The notes under the pieces: generated by a model
The model's input: the letters and a program-made list of their open reading frames with translations, nothing else
Told to the model about the DNA's origin: nothing
Databases searched by the model: none
In this document: positions 30,882 to 41,619 of the stretch, piece after piece
Layout: each line of letters begins with the position of its first letter
Position numbering within the stretch: position 1 is the stretch's first letter
Program-made: the position numbers and the translations under genes
DNA from: CAIQQQ01 sp037445025
GTDB lineage: Bacteria > Pseudomonadota > Alphaproteobacteria > Acetobacterales > Acetobacteraceae
Assembly: GCA_037445025.1 (NCBI GenBank)
Contig: JBBILI010000018.1
Span: 1 to 64,000, forward strand
DNA length: 64,000 nt
Direction of reading: 5' to 3'

Positions 30882-31562
30882 ATGGCCAATGTCGTCACGA
30901 TCGAGGCCGAGGCGCGCGCGGATGCAGGTAAGGGGGCAGCACGTGCGACTCGGCGGCAGGGACTGGTTCCCGCTGTAATCTATGGGGCGAAGCAGCCCTC
31001 CGCCCTTATTTCGCTCGATCCGCGGATCGTCATGCGCGAGGTGTCGCGCAGCGGCTGGCGCTCGCGCCTGTACGAGGTGAAGTTCGGCGACAAGGTCGAG
31101 CGGGCGCTGATCCGCGAGGTGCAGTGGCACAAGGTCAGCGACAAGCCCGAGCATGTCGATTTCCAGCGTCTCGCCCCCGGCGAGAAGATGCGCGTGGCGG
31201 TTTCGGTGGTGTTCGCCAACGAGCTGCTGAGCCCGGGCCTGAAGCGCGGCGGTGTGCTCAACATCGTGCGCCACGCCGTGGAATGCTTCGTCGACCCCGA
31301 CAACGTGCCGGCGCATTTCACCGCCGAGCTCACCGGGCTCGAGATCAACGACAACATCCGCTGGTCCGACCTGAAAGGCACCGACGGCATCAAGCCGGTG
31401 ATCCAGGACCGCGACTTCGTGATCGCCTCCGTGGCCTCCACCAAGGGCATGGAAGCGGCCGCGGCCGAGGCGGCTCCGGCCGCCGGCGGCAAGGCCGCCC
31501 CGGCGAAGGGCAAGGCGGCTCCGGCCAAGGCCGCTCCGGCCAAGCCTGCCGCCAAGAAGTAG
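30882..31562 (+). CDS. rplY: Ribosomal protein L25, long (CTC) form
   Basis: A 226-residue 5S rRNA-binding protein of the TL5/CTC type. The N-terminal L25 domain has ARATRRQGLVPAVIYG; the C-terminal CTC domain contains LKRGGVLNIVRHAVECF. The tail is a low-complexity Ala/Lys/Pro repeat (KAAPAKGKAAPAKAAPAK). The ATG at 30882 follows GGAG at 7 nt. pth and ychF follow, a common order in alphaproteobacteria. Confidence 0.95.
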   Translation: MANVVTIEAEARADAGKGAARATRRQGLVPAVIYGAKQPSALISLDPRIVMREVSRSGWRSRLYEVKFGDKVERALIREVQWHKVSDKPEHVDFQRLAPGEKMRVAVSVVFANELLSPGLKRGGVLNIVRHAVECFVDPDNVPAHFTAELTGLEINDNIRWSDLKGTDGIKPVIQDRDFVIASVASTKGMEAAAAEAAPAAGGKAAPAKGKAAPAKAAPAKPAAKK

Positions 31563-31592
31563 TCCTCGTCCAAGCCGGCTGGAGCACCGGAC

Positions 31593-32183
31593 ATGCTGCT
31601 CTGGGTCGGCCTGGGCAACCCGGAACCCGCCATGGCGCGCCAGCGCCACAATATCGGGTTCATGGTGCTGGACGAGATCGCCCGCCGCCACGGCTTTTCG
31701 CCGTGGCGGCAGCGCTTCCGCGGCTTGGTGGCCGAAGGCCAGGTAGGCGGTGCCAAGGTGCTCGGCCTCAAGCCGCTCACCTACATGAACGCCTCGGGCG
31801 AATCGGTGCAGCAAGCGGCCGCCTTCTACAAGCTGGAGGTGGGTGACATCACCGCCTTCCATGACGAGCTGGACCTGTTCGCCGGCAAGGTGCGGGTCAA
31901 GAAGGGCGGCGGGGCGGCGGGGCATAACGGGCTGCGCTCGATGGACCGGATGCTGGGCAGCCCCGAATACTGGCGCGTCCGGCTGGGGATCGGCCATCCC
32001 GGTTCCAAGGACCGCGTGACAGGCCATGTCCTGGGAGATTTCGCCAAGGCGGAGCAGCCGATGCTGACAGCACTGCTCGACGCAATGGCCGATGCGGCGC
32101 CGCTGCTGGCGCAAGGGCTTGCCGCCGGCAAGCCGGAAGAGTTCATGACGCGCGTGGCGCTGCTCACACAGGATGTTCGCTGA
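31593..32183 (+). CDS. pth: Peptidyl-tRNA hydrolase
   Basis: A 196-residue enzyme that recycles peptidyl-tRNAs released from stalled ribosomes. The catalytic His is in RQRHNIGFMVLDE and the Asp in FHDELDL; KKGGGAAGHNGLRS is also conserved. In the first motif the usual Tyr of GLGNPGxEY is Met (GLGNPEPAM), a noticeable substitution. The stop overlaps the ychF ATG by one base. Confidence 0.95.
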   Translation: MLLWVGLGNPEPAMARQRHNIGFMVLDEIARRHGFSPWRQRFRGLVAEGQVGGAKVLGLKPLTYMNASGESVQQAAAFYKLEVGDITAFHDELDLFAGKVRVKKGGGAAGHNGLRSMDRMLGSPEYWRVRLGIGHPGSKDRVTGHVLGDFAKAEQPMLTALLDAMADAAPLLAQGLAAGKPEEFMTRVALLTQDVR

Positions 32184-33277
32184 TGGGTTTCAATTGCGGC
32201 ATTGTCGGCCTGCCCAACGTGGGCAAGTCCACGCTCTTCAATGCGCTGACCGCGACCGCGTCGGCCCAGGCGGCCAATTATCCGTTCTGCACGATCGAGC
32301 CGAATGTCGGGCGCGTGGCGGTGCCGGACAAGCGGCTCGACATGCTGACCAAGATCGGCAAATCGCAGAAGACGGTGCCCACCAGCCTCGAATTCGTCGA
32401 TATCGCGGGCCTCGTGCGCGGCGCCAGCAAGGGTGAAGGCCTGGGCAACCAGTTCCTCGCCAACATTCGCGAGGTCGATGCCATCGTCCACGTGCTGCGC
32501 TGCTTCGAGGACCCGGACGTCACCCATGTCGAAGGCAGCGTCGATCCGATCCGCGACGCCGAGACGGTGGAGACCGAGCTGATGCTCGCCGATCTGGAGA
32601 GCATCGAAAAGCGCCTGCCGGCGCTGCAGAAGAAGGCCAAGGGCGGCGACAAGGATGCCGCCGCGCAGGTGGCGATCATGGAGCCGATCGCCGCTGCCCT
32701 GGCGCAAGGCCGCATGGCCCGCACCGCCATTGCCCCCGCCGACATGGAGGCGGCGAAACGGCTGCAGCTGATGACATCCAAGCCTATTCTGTATGTCTGC
32801 AATGTCGAGGAAGCCGCGGCTGCCACCGGCAACGCCTTCTCCGCCCGCGTCGCCGCCCGCGCCGTCGCCGAGGGCGCCCGCCATGTCGTGGTCTCGGCCG
32901 CGATCGAGGCCGAAGTGAGCCAGCTGCCGGCGGAGGACCGCGCCGAATTCCTGGAAGGACTGGGCCTGGCCGATTCGGGTCTCGATCGTGTGATTGCCGC
33001 CGGCTATGGACTGTTGGGGCTGATCACCTATTTCACCGTCGGACCCAAGGAAGCGCGGGCCTGGACCATCGTGCGCGGCACCAAGGCGCCCCAGGCGGCG
33101 GCTGTGATCCATAACGACTTCGAACGTGGCTTTATCGCCTGCGAAACAACGGCGTATGATGATTTCGTCGCCTACAAGGGCGAACAGGGAGCGAAGGAAG
33201 CGGGCAAGGTGCGCGTCGAAGGCAAGGAATACGTGGTCAAGGACGGCGACATCCTGCTGTTCCGTTTCAACGTCTGA
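32183..33277 (+). CDS. ychF: Redox-regulated ribosome-associated ATPase YchF
   Basis: A 364-residue Obg-family P-loop protein. G1 is GLPNVGKSTLFNALT, G3 is DIAGLVRGAS, and the G4 position reads NVEE instead of NKxD, which explains the ATP preference of this family. The C-terminal TGS-like domain contains TYFTVGPKEARAWT and DFERGFIACE. It binds ribosomes and affects oxidative stress resistance. Coupled to pth upstream and to the methyltransferase-like gene downstream, each by one base. Confidence 0.96.
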   Translation: MGFNCGIVGLPNVGKSTLFNALTATASAQAANYPFCTIEPNVGRVAVPDKRLDMLTKIGKSQKTVPTSLEFVDIAGLVRGASKGEGLGNQFLANIREVDAIVHVLRCFEDPDVTHVEGSVDPIRDAETVETELMLADLESIEKRLPALQKKAKGGDKDAAAQVAIMEPIAAALAQGRMARTAIAPADMEAAKRLQLMTSKPILYVCNVEEAAAATGNAFSARVAARAVAEGARHVVVSAAIEAEVSQLPAEDRAEFLEGLGLADSGLDRVIAAGYGLLGLITYFTVGPKEARAWTIVRGTKAPQAAAVIHNDFERGFIACETTAYDDFVAYKGEQGAKEAGKVRVEGKEYVVKDGDILLFRFNV

Positions 33278-33969
33278 TGGATCTGGTTGACGTTCTGATC
33301 GATGCGTCGGTCGAAAGCAGCGGGCAGTCGTTCCTGACGGTTCTGGGAACGCCGGCGGTGGAGAGCTATTACGCCGATCTGCACCAGCGCTACCTGCCCG
33401 ACACCAACGGGCAGAAGATGGTGCGCGTGGCGCTGCATTTCGCCGTCCAGCAGCTGGCCACCCGCAGCTACGCCGATCCGGCGCATGAGCGCGTGCTGCA
33501 GATCGGCGGCCTCGACCCGTGCGACCTCACCGCCGGCGTGCTCGATGTCGTGCCCCACACCCGGGTGCAATGGGTGCCGGGGTTCAGCGATGTGACCGCG
33601 GCCGAGACGGCCGGTGTGCTCGAACGCACGCGGCTTCGGCTGCCCACCGACGGGCTGCCGCTCCAGCTCGCGATCACCAGCGATGACTGGCGCACCCTGG
33701 CGGCGCGGGCCGAACCGCGCTCCTACGGCCTGATCGCCGTGTTCTCCGACCGCAACATCCGCGACATGGCGGCCTGCGTGGCCGATCTGCGCCGGCTGCT
33801 GAACCCGCGCGGCCGGCTGGTGCTGTTCGAGGCGCTGTCCGGGGGCAGGCGGCCGACGGATATCGACGGGATGGATTTCGTCGGCCGGTATTTCATGTCG
33901 GGTCCCGGCCAGGTGCGCACCCTGGCCATCACCGTGGTGCCCGCCGTCACGCCGGAGCAGGCCGCATGA
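33277..33969 (+). CDS. Protein with degenerate class I methyltransferase fold
   Basis: A 230-residue protein I cannot name. ERVLQIGGLDPCDLTAG resembles motif I of SAM-dependent methyltransferases with a poor glycine pattern, and LRRLLNPRGRLVLFEALSGG resembles the strand 4-5 region. SAM binding is uncertain. Its ATG overlaps the ychF stop, and its end overlaps a GT61 glycosyltransferase gene by 4 nt, so it is translated with both. A role with the glycosyltransferase in surface glycan modification is inference. Confidence 0.6.
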   Translation: MDLVDVLIDASVESSGQSFLTVLGTPAVESYYADLHQRYLPDTNGQKMVRVALHFAVQQLATRSYADPAHERVLQIGGLDPCDLTAGVLDVVPHTRVQWVPGFSDVTAAETAGVLERTRLRLPTDGLPLQLAITSDDWRTLAARAEPRSYGLIAVFSDRNIRDMAACVADLRRLLNPRGRLVLFEALSGGRRPTDIDGMDFVGRYFMSGPGQVRTLAITVVPAVTPEQAA

Positions 33970-35090
33970 TCGAGCCGCTGGACCATGACGCCGTCACCGC
34001 GCTGCACACGCTGCCGCGGGTGATCCGGCTCAACGTCACCCACGAGGACAGCATCCGCGTGTTCAGCGAGGCGATGCGCGTGCCGGTGCCGGCGCCGGTG
34101 CTGGTCAAAACCGTCGAGCCGCTGCCCCCCCGCACCCAGGACATCGTCAGCCGCACCGAATCCGAGCACGACGCGCAATATCTCGCCCGGCTGAACGACG
34201 TGCTGCTGACCGGCCATCGCGACCTGTTCACCCTCGACGGCCTCTACCTCACCGACCTCGCCAGCCAGGCCGGCCTGCACAGCCGCCCGCCCGAGGTGGT
34301 GCCGGGGCCCGACGGCAAGCTGATCCGCCCGCTGGCCGCGCTGAGCCCGGAACTGGTGGACGAGACGGCCGGCCTGCTGTTCTTCCACAGCGCCAGCGGC
34401 GACAACCACTCCCACTGGCTGCTGCAGACGCTGCCGCAGCTCCGGCTCTACGAAAGGGCCGGCATCCGGCCGGAGCGGCTGATCGTGCAGCCCAACATCC
34501 GTCCCTACCAGCGCGAGACGCTGCGGCTGCTCGGCTGGAAGGACCGCGAGATCCTGGTGCGCGCGCCCGATCGGCCGATCATCTTCCGCGAGCTCTATGC
34601 CGGCTATGTCGATGGCGGGCTGGTGCCGGATGCCACGATCTACGACCGGCTCCGCGAGGCCTGCCCGCGCCGGCCGGGCAGCCCCGAGAAGCTCTACATC
34701 TCGCGCGGCGACGCCCGCACCGTGCGCCGCTTTCTCAACGAGGACCGGCTGATCGAACGGGTGCGCGAGCTCGGGTTCACCGTTGTCACACCGGGGGCGC
34801 TGTCGCTGGCCGAGGAGATCAGCCTGTTCCAGGGCGCGCGGGTGATTGCCGGGCCGCTCGGCGCCGGGCTGTACAACGCGCTGTTCACCGATCCCGGTGC
34901 CACCATCGTGGCGCTCAGCGACCCCAACTACGCCATGACCTGGCTGGCCCAGGTGGCCGGGCTGCGTGGCCACCAGCACGCCGCCGTGTTCGGCCTCGCC
35001 TTTGACAGCATCGAGCCCACCTTCGGCGGCACCCACAACAACTGGATCTGTGACGTGGCGCAGGTGGCCGAGGTGCTGAAGCACTTCTGA
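33966..35090 (+). CDS. Glycosyltransferase family 61 protein
   Basis: A 374-residue protein of the GT61 (DUF563) family, which includes plant xylosyl- and arabinosyltransferases and many bacterial capsule or LPS enzymes. Signatures are DNHSHWLLQTLPQLRLYE, EKLYISRGDARTVRRFLNED and the C-terminal GPLGAGLYNALFTDPG. No membrane segment is seen. It is the last gene of the rplY-pth-ychF row, an unusual position for a glycan gene. Donor and acceptor unknown. Confidence 0.85.
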   Translation: MIEPLDHDAVTALHTLPRVIRLNVTHEDSIRVFSEAMRVPVPAPVLVKTVEPLPPRTQDIVSRTESEHDAQYLARLNDVLLTGHRDLFTLDGLYLTDLASQAGLHSRPPEVVPGPDGKLIRPLAALSPELVDETAGLLFFHSASGDNHSHWLLQTLPQLRLYERAGIRPERLIVQPNIRPYQRETLRLLGWKDREILVRAPDRPIIFRELYAGYVDGGLVPDATIYDRLREACPRRPGSPEKLYISRGDARTVRRFLNEDRLIERVRELGFTVVTPGALSLAEEISLFQGARVIAGPLGAGLYNALFTDPGATIVALSDPNYAMTWLAQVAGLRGHQHAAVFGLAFDSIEPTFGGTHNNWICDVAQVAEVLKHF

Positions 35091-35195
35091 TCCGCCGCGC
35101 GCGATCGAAAGGCCTTCGACCTTTCGCCATTCTCCCCCATATATCCGGCGCGTCGCCAGATGGTCTGCCGGCGCACCACAGTGAAGGAGGTGTCC

Positions 35196-35594
35196 ATGTT
35201 GCTCACCCGTCGTCTGGCGGCCGGCGCTCTGGCGGCAGCCGTTCTGGCCGTTCCGCATCTGGCCCGCGCGTCCAGCGAGGCGCCGTTCACCGATGCGGCG
35301 TTCGCCGCCGCCAAGGCGGCCGGCAAGCCCATTCTCGTCCACATCACCGCGACCTGGTGCCCGACCTGCGCCAAGCAGCGGCCGATCCTGTCTCAGCTGT
35401 TCGCCACCCCCGCGTTTGCCGGCCTGCAGGTGTTCAACGTCGATTTCGACACCCAGAAGGACATCGTCCGTGCCATGGGCGCGAACATGCAGAGCACGCT
35501 GATCGTGTTCGTCGGCCCGTCCGAGAAGGGCCGCTCGGTGGGTGACACCGACCCGAGCTCGATCCACGCTTTGCTCGACAAGGCACGGTCCTGA
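35196..35594 (+). CDS. Exported thioredoxin-like protein
   Basis: A 132-residue protein with a signal peptide (residues about 1-25, cleavage near ARA-SSE) and a thioredoxin fold carrying the active-site motif Cys55-Pro-Thr-Cys58 in ATWCPTCAKQ. It is closest in pattern to thioredoxin-like domains of DsbD-type systems. The ATG at 35196 has a very strong ribosome site (AAGGAGG). The CcdA-like membrane gene begins at or just before its stop, so the two should form a periplasmic thiol-reduction pair. Confidence 0.88.
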   Translation: MLLTRRLAAGALAAAVLAVPHLARASSEAPFTDAAFAAAKAAGKPILVHITATWCPTCAKQRPILSQLFATPAFAGLQVFNVDFDTQKDIVRAMGANMQSTLIVFVGPSEKGRSVGDTDPSSIHALLDKARS

Positions 35595-36319
35595 CCCTGT
35601 CGCTGCCGCAGCTCGGTTTCGGCTTTCTCGCCGGGCTGCTGTCGATCCTGTCGCCTTGTGTGCTGCCGTTGCTGCCGCTGGTGTTTGGGCCGGCGGCAGC
35701 GGCACATCGCTTCGGCATGGCGGCGCTGGCGGCAGGGCTGGTGGTGTCCTTCGTCGCAGTCGGTCTGTTCATCGCCACGATCGGGTTTTCCATCGGGCTG
35801 GACGGCGATGTGTTCCGCACCATCGCCGCCGTGCTGCTGGCGGCGCTGGGGGTGGTGCTGCTCAGCGGCGCGCTGCAGACGCGCCTGGCGGTTGCCTCTG
35901 GCGGCGTGTCCGACGCCGGCAGCCGGCTGATCGATCGGATCACGCCGTCCGGGTTGGGTGGTCAGTTCGTGCTGGGGCTGCTGCTGGGCGCGGTGTGGAG
36001 CCCTTGCGTGGGGCCGACCCTGGGGGCGGCTTCGGTGCTGGCGTCGCAGGGCAAGGATCTGCCGGCGGTGGCGTCGGTGATGATCGCCTTCGGCGCGGGC
36101 ACGGCGATGCCGCTGCTGGCGGTGGGGCTGGTGTCGCGTCAGGCGCTGGCGCGCTGGCGCGGCCGCATGCTGCAGGCCGGAAAGATCGGCAAATACGCGC
36201 TGGGCGCCAGCATGCTCGCCGTTGCCGCCCTGATCCTCACCGGCACCGACCGCGCGCTGGAATCAGCCCTCGTGGCCGCATCACCCGCATGGCTGACCGA
36301 CCTGACAACACGATTCTAA
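35591..36319 (+). CDS. CcdA/DsbD-like membrane thiol reductase, start codon unclear
   Basis: A membrane protein with about six helices that passes reducing power from cytosolic thioredoxin to the periplasm. The two essential cysteines are in ILSPCVLPLLPLV (helix 1) and VWSPCVGPTLG (helix 4). Only a GTG at 35660 is available as a standard start, and it lies just after the first Cys, which would remove it. The frame is open back to 35546, and the best upstream candidate is a CTG at 35591 (242 residues) overlapping the thioredoxin stop. A missed frameshift or CTG initiation by translational coupling are both possible. Confidence 0.8.
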   Translation: MTLSLPQLGFGFLAGLLSILSPCVLPLLPLVFGPAAAAHRFGMAALAAGLVVSFVAVGLFIATIGFSIGLDGDVFRTIAAVLLAALGVVLLSGALQTRLAVASGGVSDAGSRLIDRITPSGLGGQFVLGLLLGAVWSPCVGPTLGAASVLASQGKDLPAVASVMIAFGAGTAMPLLAVGLVSRQALARWRGRMLQAGKIGKYALGASMLAVAALILTGTDRALESALVAASPAWLTDLTTRF

Positions 36320-36337
36320 CGAATGAAAGTTTCTTTG

Positions 36338-36384
36338 GTTCTTTCTTTTCAAACAAAGAACTTCTTTTTTTGAAAAAAATGAAG
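36338..36384. repeat. Paired AT-rich hairpin repeat (locus 3)
   Basis: Two hairpins share one base: 36338-36361 (GTTCTTTCTTT arms with one C-C mismatch) and 36361-36384 (CTTCTTTTTTT / AAAAAAATGAAG, one bulge). AAAAAAACTTTTA follows. They lie 18 nt past the CcdA-like stop, between it and convergent argJ. Confidence 0.8.
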
Positions 36385-36395
36385 TAAAAAAACTT

Positions 36396-37625
36396 TTAAC
36401 TTCTGTAGGAGCCGTTGATGTCGATGTAGCCGTGGGTCAGATCGCAGGTGTAGGCGGTGGCGCGGCCGGATTTCAGGCCCAGGTCCACTTCAATGTGGAT
36501 CTCCTGGCCTTTCATGTGCGCCACCACGGGCGCCTCGTCATAGCCGGGCACCACCGTGCCCTGGCGCGCCATCCAGGTGCCGCCGATGGCCACGGACAGC
36601 AGATCCCGATCCGCCGGCTCCCCCGCCTTGCCCACCGCCATCACGATGCGCCCCCAGTTGGCGTCCTCCCCGGCAATCGCGGTCTTGACCAGCGGCGAAT
36701 TGGCGATCGCCATCGCCACCCGCTTGGCCGATTTCGCCGTCACCGCCCCGCTGACATCGATGCGGATCAGCTTCTGCGCCCCCTCGCCGTCGCGGATCAC
36801 CTGCAGCGCAAGATCGAGCAGCACCTCATCGAGCTTGCGGGCGAAATCGGCCAGCACACGCCCGCCATCCTCCGGCACCTTCACATGCTTCGCCTTGCCC
36901 GTGGCAAACAGCAGCACCGTGTCGGAGGTGGAGGTGTCGCTGTCCACGGTGGTGGCGTTGAAGCTGCCGGCGACGCCGCGGCTCAGCAGCCGCTGCAGCG
37001 CATGGGCGGGGATCTTGGCGTCGGTGGCGATGAAGCTCAGCATCGTCGCCATATCCGGCGCGATCATGCCGCTGCCCTTGGCGATGCCCACGATGGTGAC
37101 GAACCCTTCGCCGATCTGCGCCACACGGGTGCAGGCCTTGGGGAAGGTGTCGGTGGTCATGATGCCGCGCGCCGCGGCTTCCCAGCCGGACTCGGTGAGG
37201 CTGTCATGCAGCACGGGCAGGGCGTCGGTGATGCGCTCCACCGGCAGCTGTTCGCCGATCACCCCGGTCGAGGCCACGAACACCTGCTTGGCCGGCGCGC
37301 CCACCAGCTTGCCGGCCGCCGTCGCCGTGGTCTTGGCCACCTCGGCGCCGGCCTTGCCGGTGAACACGTTGGCGTTGCCGGCATTGACCACCAGCGCCCG
37401 CGCCTTGCCCGAGCTCAGCGCCGCGCGGCACCAGTCCACCGGCGCGCCGGGGCAGAGATTGCGGGTGAACACACCGGCGACGGTGGTGCCGGCGGCGAAC
37501 TCCGCCATCACCAGATCGGTGCGACCCTTGTAGCGGATGCCGGCCGCCGTGGCGCCAAGACGCACCCCCGCGATCACCGGCAGGTCCGGCAGAGGGACGG
37601 CGAGTGGGGAGATCTTGGTGGCCAT
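36396..37625 (-). CDS. argJ: Bifunctional ornithine acetyltransferase / N-acetylglutamate synthase
   Basis: A 409-residue arginine biosynthesis enzyme that moves the acetyl group from acetylornithine to glutamate (and may use acetyl-CoA). The self-cleavage site is in IAPDMATMLSF: cleavage before Thr194 gives alpha and beta chains, and Thr194 becomes the nucleophile. NAGNANVFTG and FNATTVDSDTSTSDTVL are also conserved. It lies downstream of the parvulin gene on the same strand. Confidence 0.96.
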   Translation of the reverse strand: MATKISPLAVPLPDLPVIAGVRLGATAAGIRYKGRTDLVMAEFAAGTTVAGVFTRNLCPGAPVDWCRAALSSGKARALVVNAGNANVFTGKAGAEVAKTTATAAGKLVGAPAKQVFVASTGVIGEQLPVERITDALPVLHDSLTESGWEAAARGIMTTDTFPKACTRVAQIGEGFVTIVGIAKGSGMIAPDMATMLSFIATDAKIPAHALQRLLSRGVAGSFNATTVDSDTSTSDTVLLFATGKAKHVKVPEDGGRVLADFARKLDEVLLDLALQVIRDGEGAQKLIRIDVSGAVTAKSAKRVAMAIANSPLVKTAIAGEDANWGRIVMAVGKAGEPADRDLLSVAIGGTWMARQGTVVPGYDEAPVVAHMKGQEIHIEVDLGLKSGRATAYTCDLTHGYIDINGSYRS

Positions 37626-37662
37626 GGCGGGCGTTTCCTGTGGATTTTAAGAGAAGCAAGGT

Positions 37663-37775
37663 CTTCTTTTCTGAAGAAAAGAAGCAAAAGACTTTTATCC
37701 GCTGTCGCAGACCTCTCCGGAGAGAACCGCGAGAGCGGACAAAAGTTTTTTGGTTCTTTTTTTCAAAAAAGAACC
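37663..37775. repeat. Paired AT-rich hairpin repeat (locus 4)
   Basis: Hairpin 37663-37684 (CTTCTTTTC-TGAA-GAAAAGAAG) and hairpin 37752-37775 (GGTTCTTTTTT / AAAAAAGAACC) in opposite orientation. Between them the CAAAAGACTTTTATCCGCT side mirrors AGCGGACAAAAGTTTTTTG, so the whole 113 bp is one large imperfect palindrome. It lies between the parvulin 3' end and argJ, both on the minus strand. Confidence 0.82.
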
Positions 37776-37787
37776 GCTTGCCTTAAC

Positions 37788-38690
37788 TCACTTCTTCGGC
37801 GGCGGCGTCGCCCCATCGGTCGGCTTCATCGGCGACCCGTCGGAGTTGAAGCGCTCCACCTTCACCAGGCCCTTGGCCTGATTGATCACCTTGTTGATGC
37901 CTTCGTTGATCATTGCCGTGCGCAGTTCGTCATGCGCCTGCTCGAAGGTGGGCGCCGGCTGGTTGCGGCGTTCCTCGAGCTTGATGACGTGCCAGCCGTA
38001 GCGGGTCTGCACCGGGGTCTGGGTGAACTCGCCTGGCTTCAGCGCGAAGGCGGCGGCCGAGAATTCCGGCAGCATGTCCGCGGCCTTGAAGAAGCCGAGA
38101 TCGCCGCCCGAGGCCGCGGCCGGGTCGGTGGAGTTCGCCTTGGCGAGGGCGATGAAATCCGCGCCGCCGTTGAGATCGGCGATGATCTTCTTGGCCTGCG
38201 CCTCGGTCGGTACCAGGATGTGGCGGGCATGCACCTCTTCCTCGCCCGGCTTGCCGGCGATGTCCTTCTCGTAGCGCGCCTTGATCGCGTCCTCGGTGAT
38301 GGAGGGGCCCACTTCCTTGCTGATCAGCGCGGACTGCAGCGCCCGGTCGCTGGCGGCCTGCATCAGCCGGGCCACCTGGGGCTCACGGTCGATATTCTGC
38401 TTTTTCGCCATGATCACCAGGGCGCGGCCGTCGATGGCCTGGTCGAGCAGCTGGGGATAGAGCTGCGCCGGCGGCAGGTTGCGGACTTCCTCGGGCAGTG
38501 TCTGCATCAGCACGTTGAGATCGGCGAGACGGATCTCAGTGCCGTTGACGCGCGCGATCACCGTCTCAGGCCCGGCGCCGCCGGCGAGATGGGCGGCCTG
38601 GGCCGGCGGAGCGGCCTTGGGTTGGGCGAGCAGGCCGGACGGAAGCAGGGCGAGCGAGACCAGAGCCGCGCCGAGGCGTAGAGACCGCAT
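37788..38690 (-). CDS. Exported peptidyl-prolyl isomerase (parvulin, PrsA/SurA-like)
   Basis: A 300-residue protein with a signal peptide (about residues 1-22, MRSLRLGAALVSLALLPSG), an N-terminal helical chaperone region (TEIRLADLNVLMQTLPEE) and a parvulin domain at about 150-250 (EEEVHARHILVPTEAQAKK, ... TRYGWHVIKLEERR). The C-terminus is Pro/Lys-rich. It assists folding of exported proteins. Divergent from secA, which fits a role in secretion. Confidence 0.92.
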   Translation of the reverse strand: MRSLRLGAALVSLALLPSGLLAQPKAAPPAQAAHLAGGAGPETVIARVNGTEIRLADLNVLMQTLPEEVRNLPPAQLYPQLLDQAIDGRALVIMAKKQNIDREPQVARLMQAASDRALQSALISKEVGPSITEDAIKARYEKDIAGKPGEEEVHARHILVPTEAQAKKIIADLNGGADFIALAKANSTDPAAASGGDLGFFKAADMLPEFSAAAFALKPGEFTQTPVQTRYGWHVIKLEERRNQPAPTFEQAHDELRTAMINEGINKVINQAKGLVKVERFNSDGSPMKPTDGATPPPKK

Positions 38691-38816
38691 GTGTGTTCCC
38701 TTAGAGATGCCGCATGATGGCCGAAATGCGCTGGAAAGGCCAGACAGGCCCCCGTCAGATTGACCCGGGGGGTCGCCGGTCCTATCTGACGCAGACGCTT
38801 ATTCCGAAGGCTCTCC

Positions 38817-41531
<2,715 letters not shown>

Positions 41532-41546
41532 ATCAAAGCTGGAAAA

Positions 41547-41569
41547 TTTTTTTTTCTTCAGAAAAGAAG
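41547..41569. repeat. Partial AT-rich hairpin repeat (locus 5)
   Basis: A run of T followed by CTTCAGAAAAGAAG, a damaged copy of the CTTCTTTTC...GAAAAGAAG hairpin, 15 nt past secA and facing convergent ttuC. Confidence 0.6.
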
Positions 41570-41591
41570 GGCTTGCTTGAATTTCGTCTGC

Positions 41592-41609
41592 GGTGGGCTC
41601 AAGCCCACC
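41592..41609. repeat. Short hairpin GGTGGGCT/AGCCCACC
   Basis: An 8-bp stem with loop CA just before the ttuC 3' end. The flanking CCCACCCTAC is typical of a short dispersed repeat in many genomes. It may act as terminator for ttuC together with the T-run at 41547. Confidence 0.5.
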
Positions 41610-41619
41610 CTACTGACAT

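Noticed and set aside
35106..35126. CGAAAGG...CCTTTCG hairpin after the GT61 gene
   Set aside because: Only a 7-bp stem without a T-run; may be chance.
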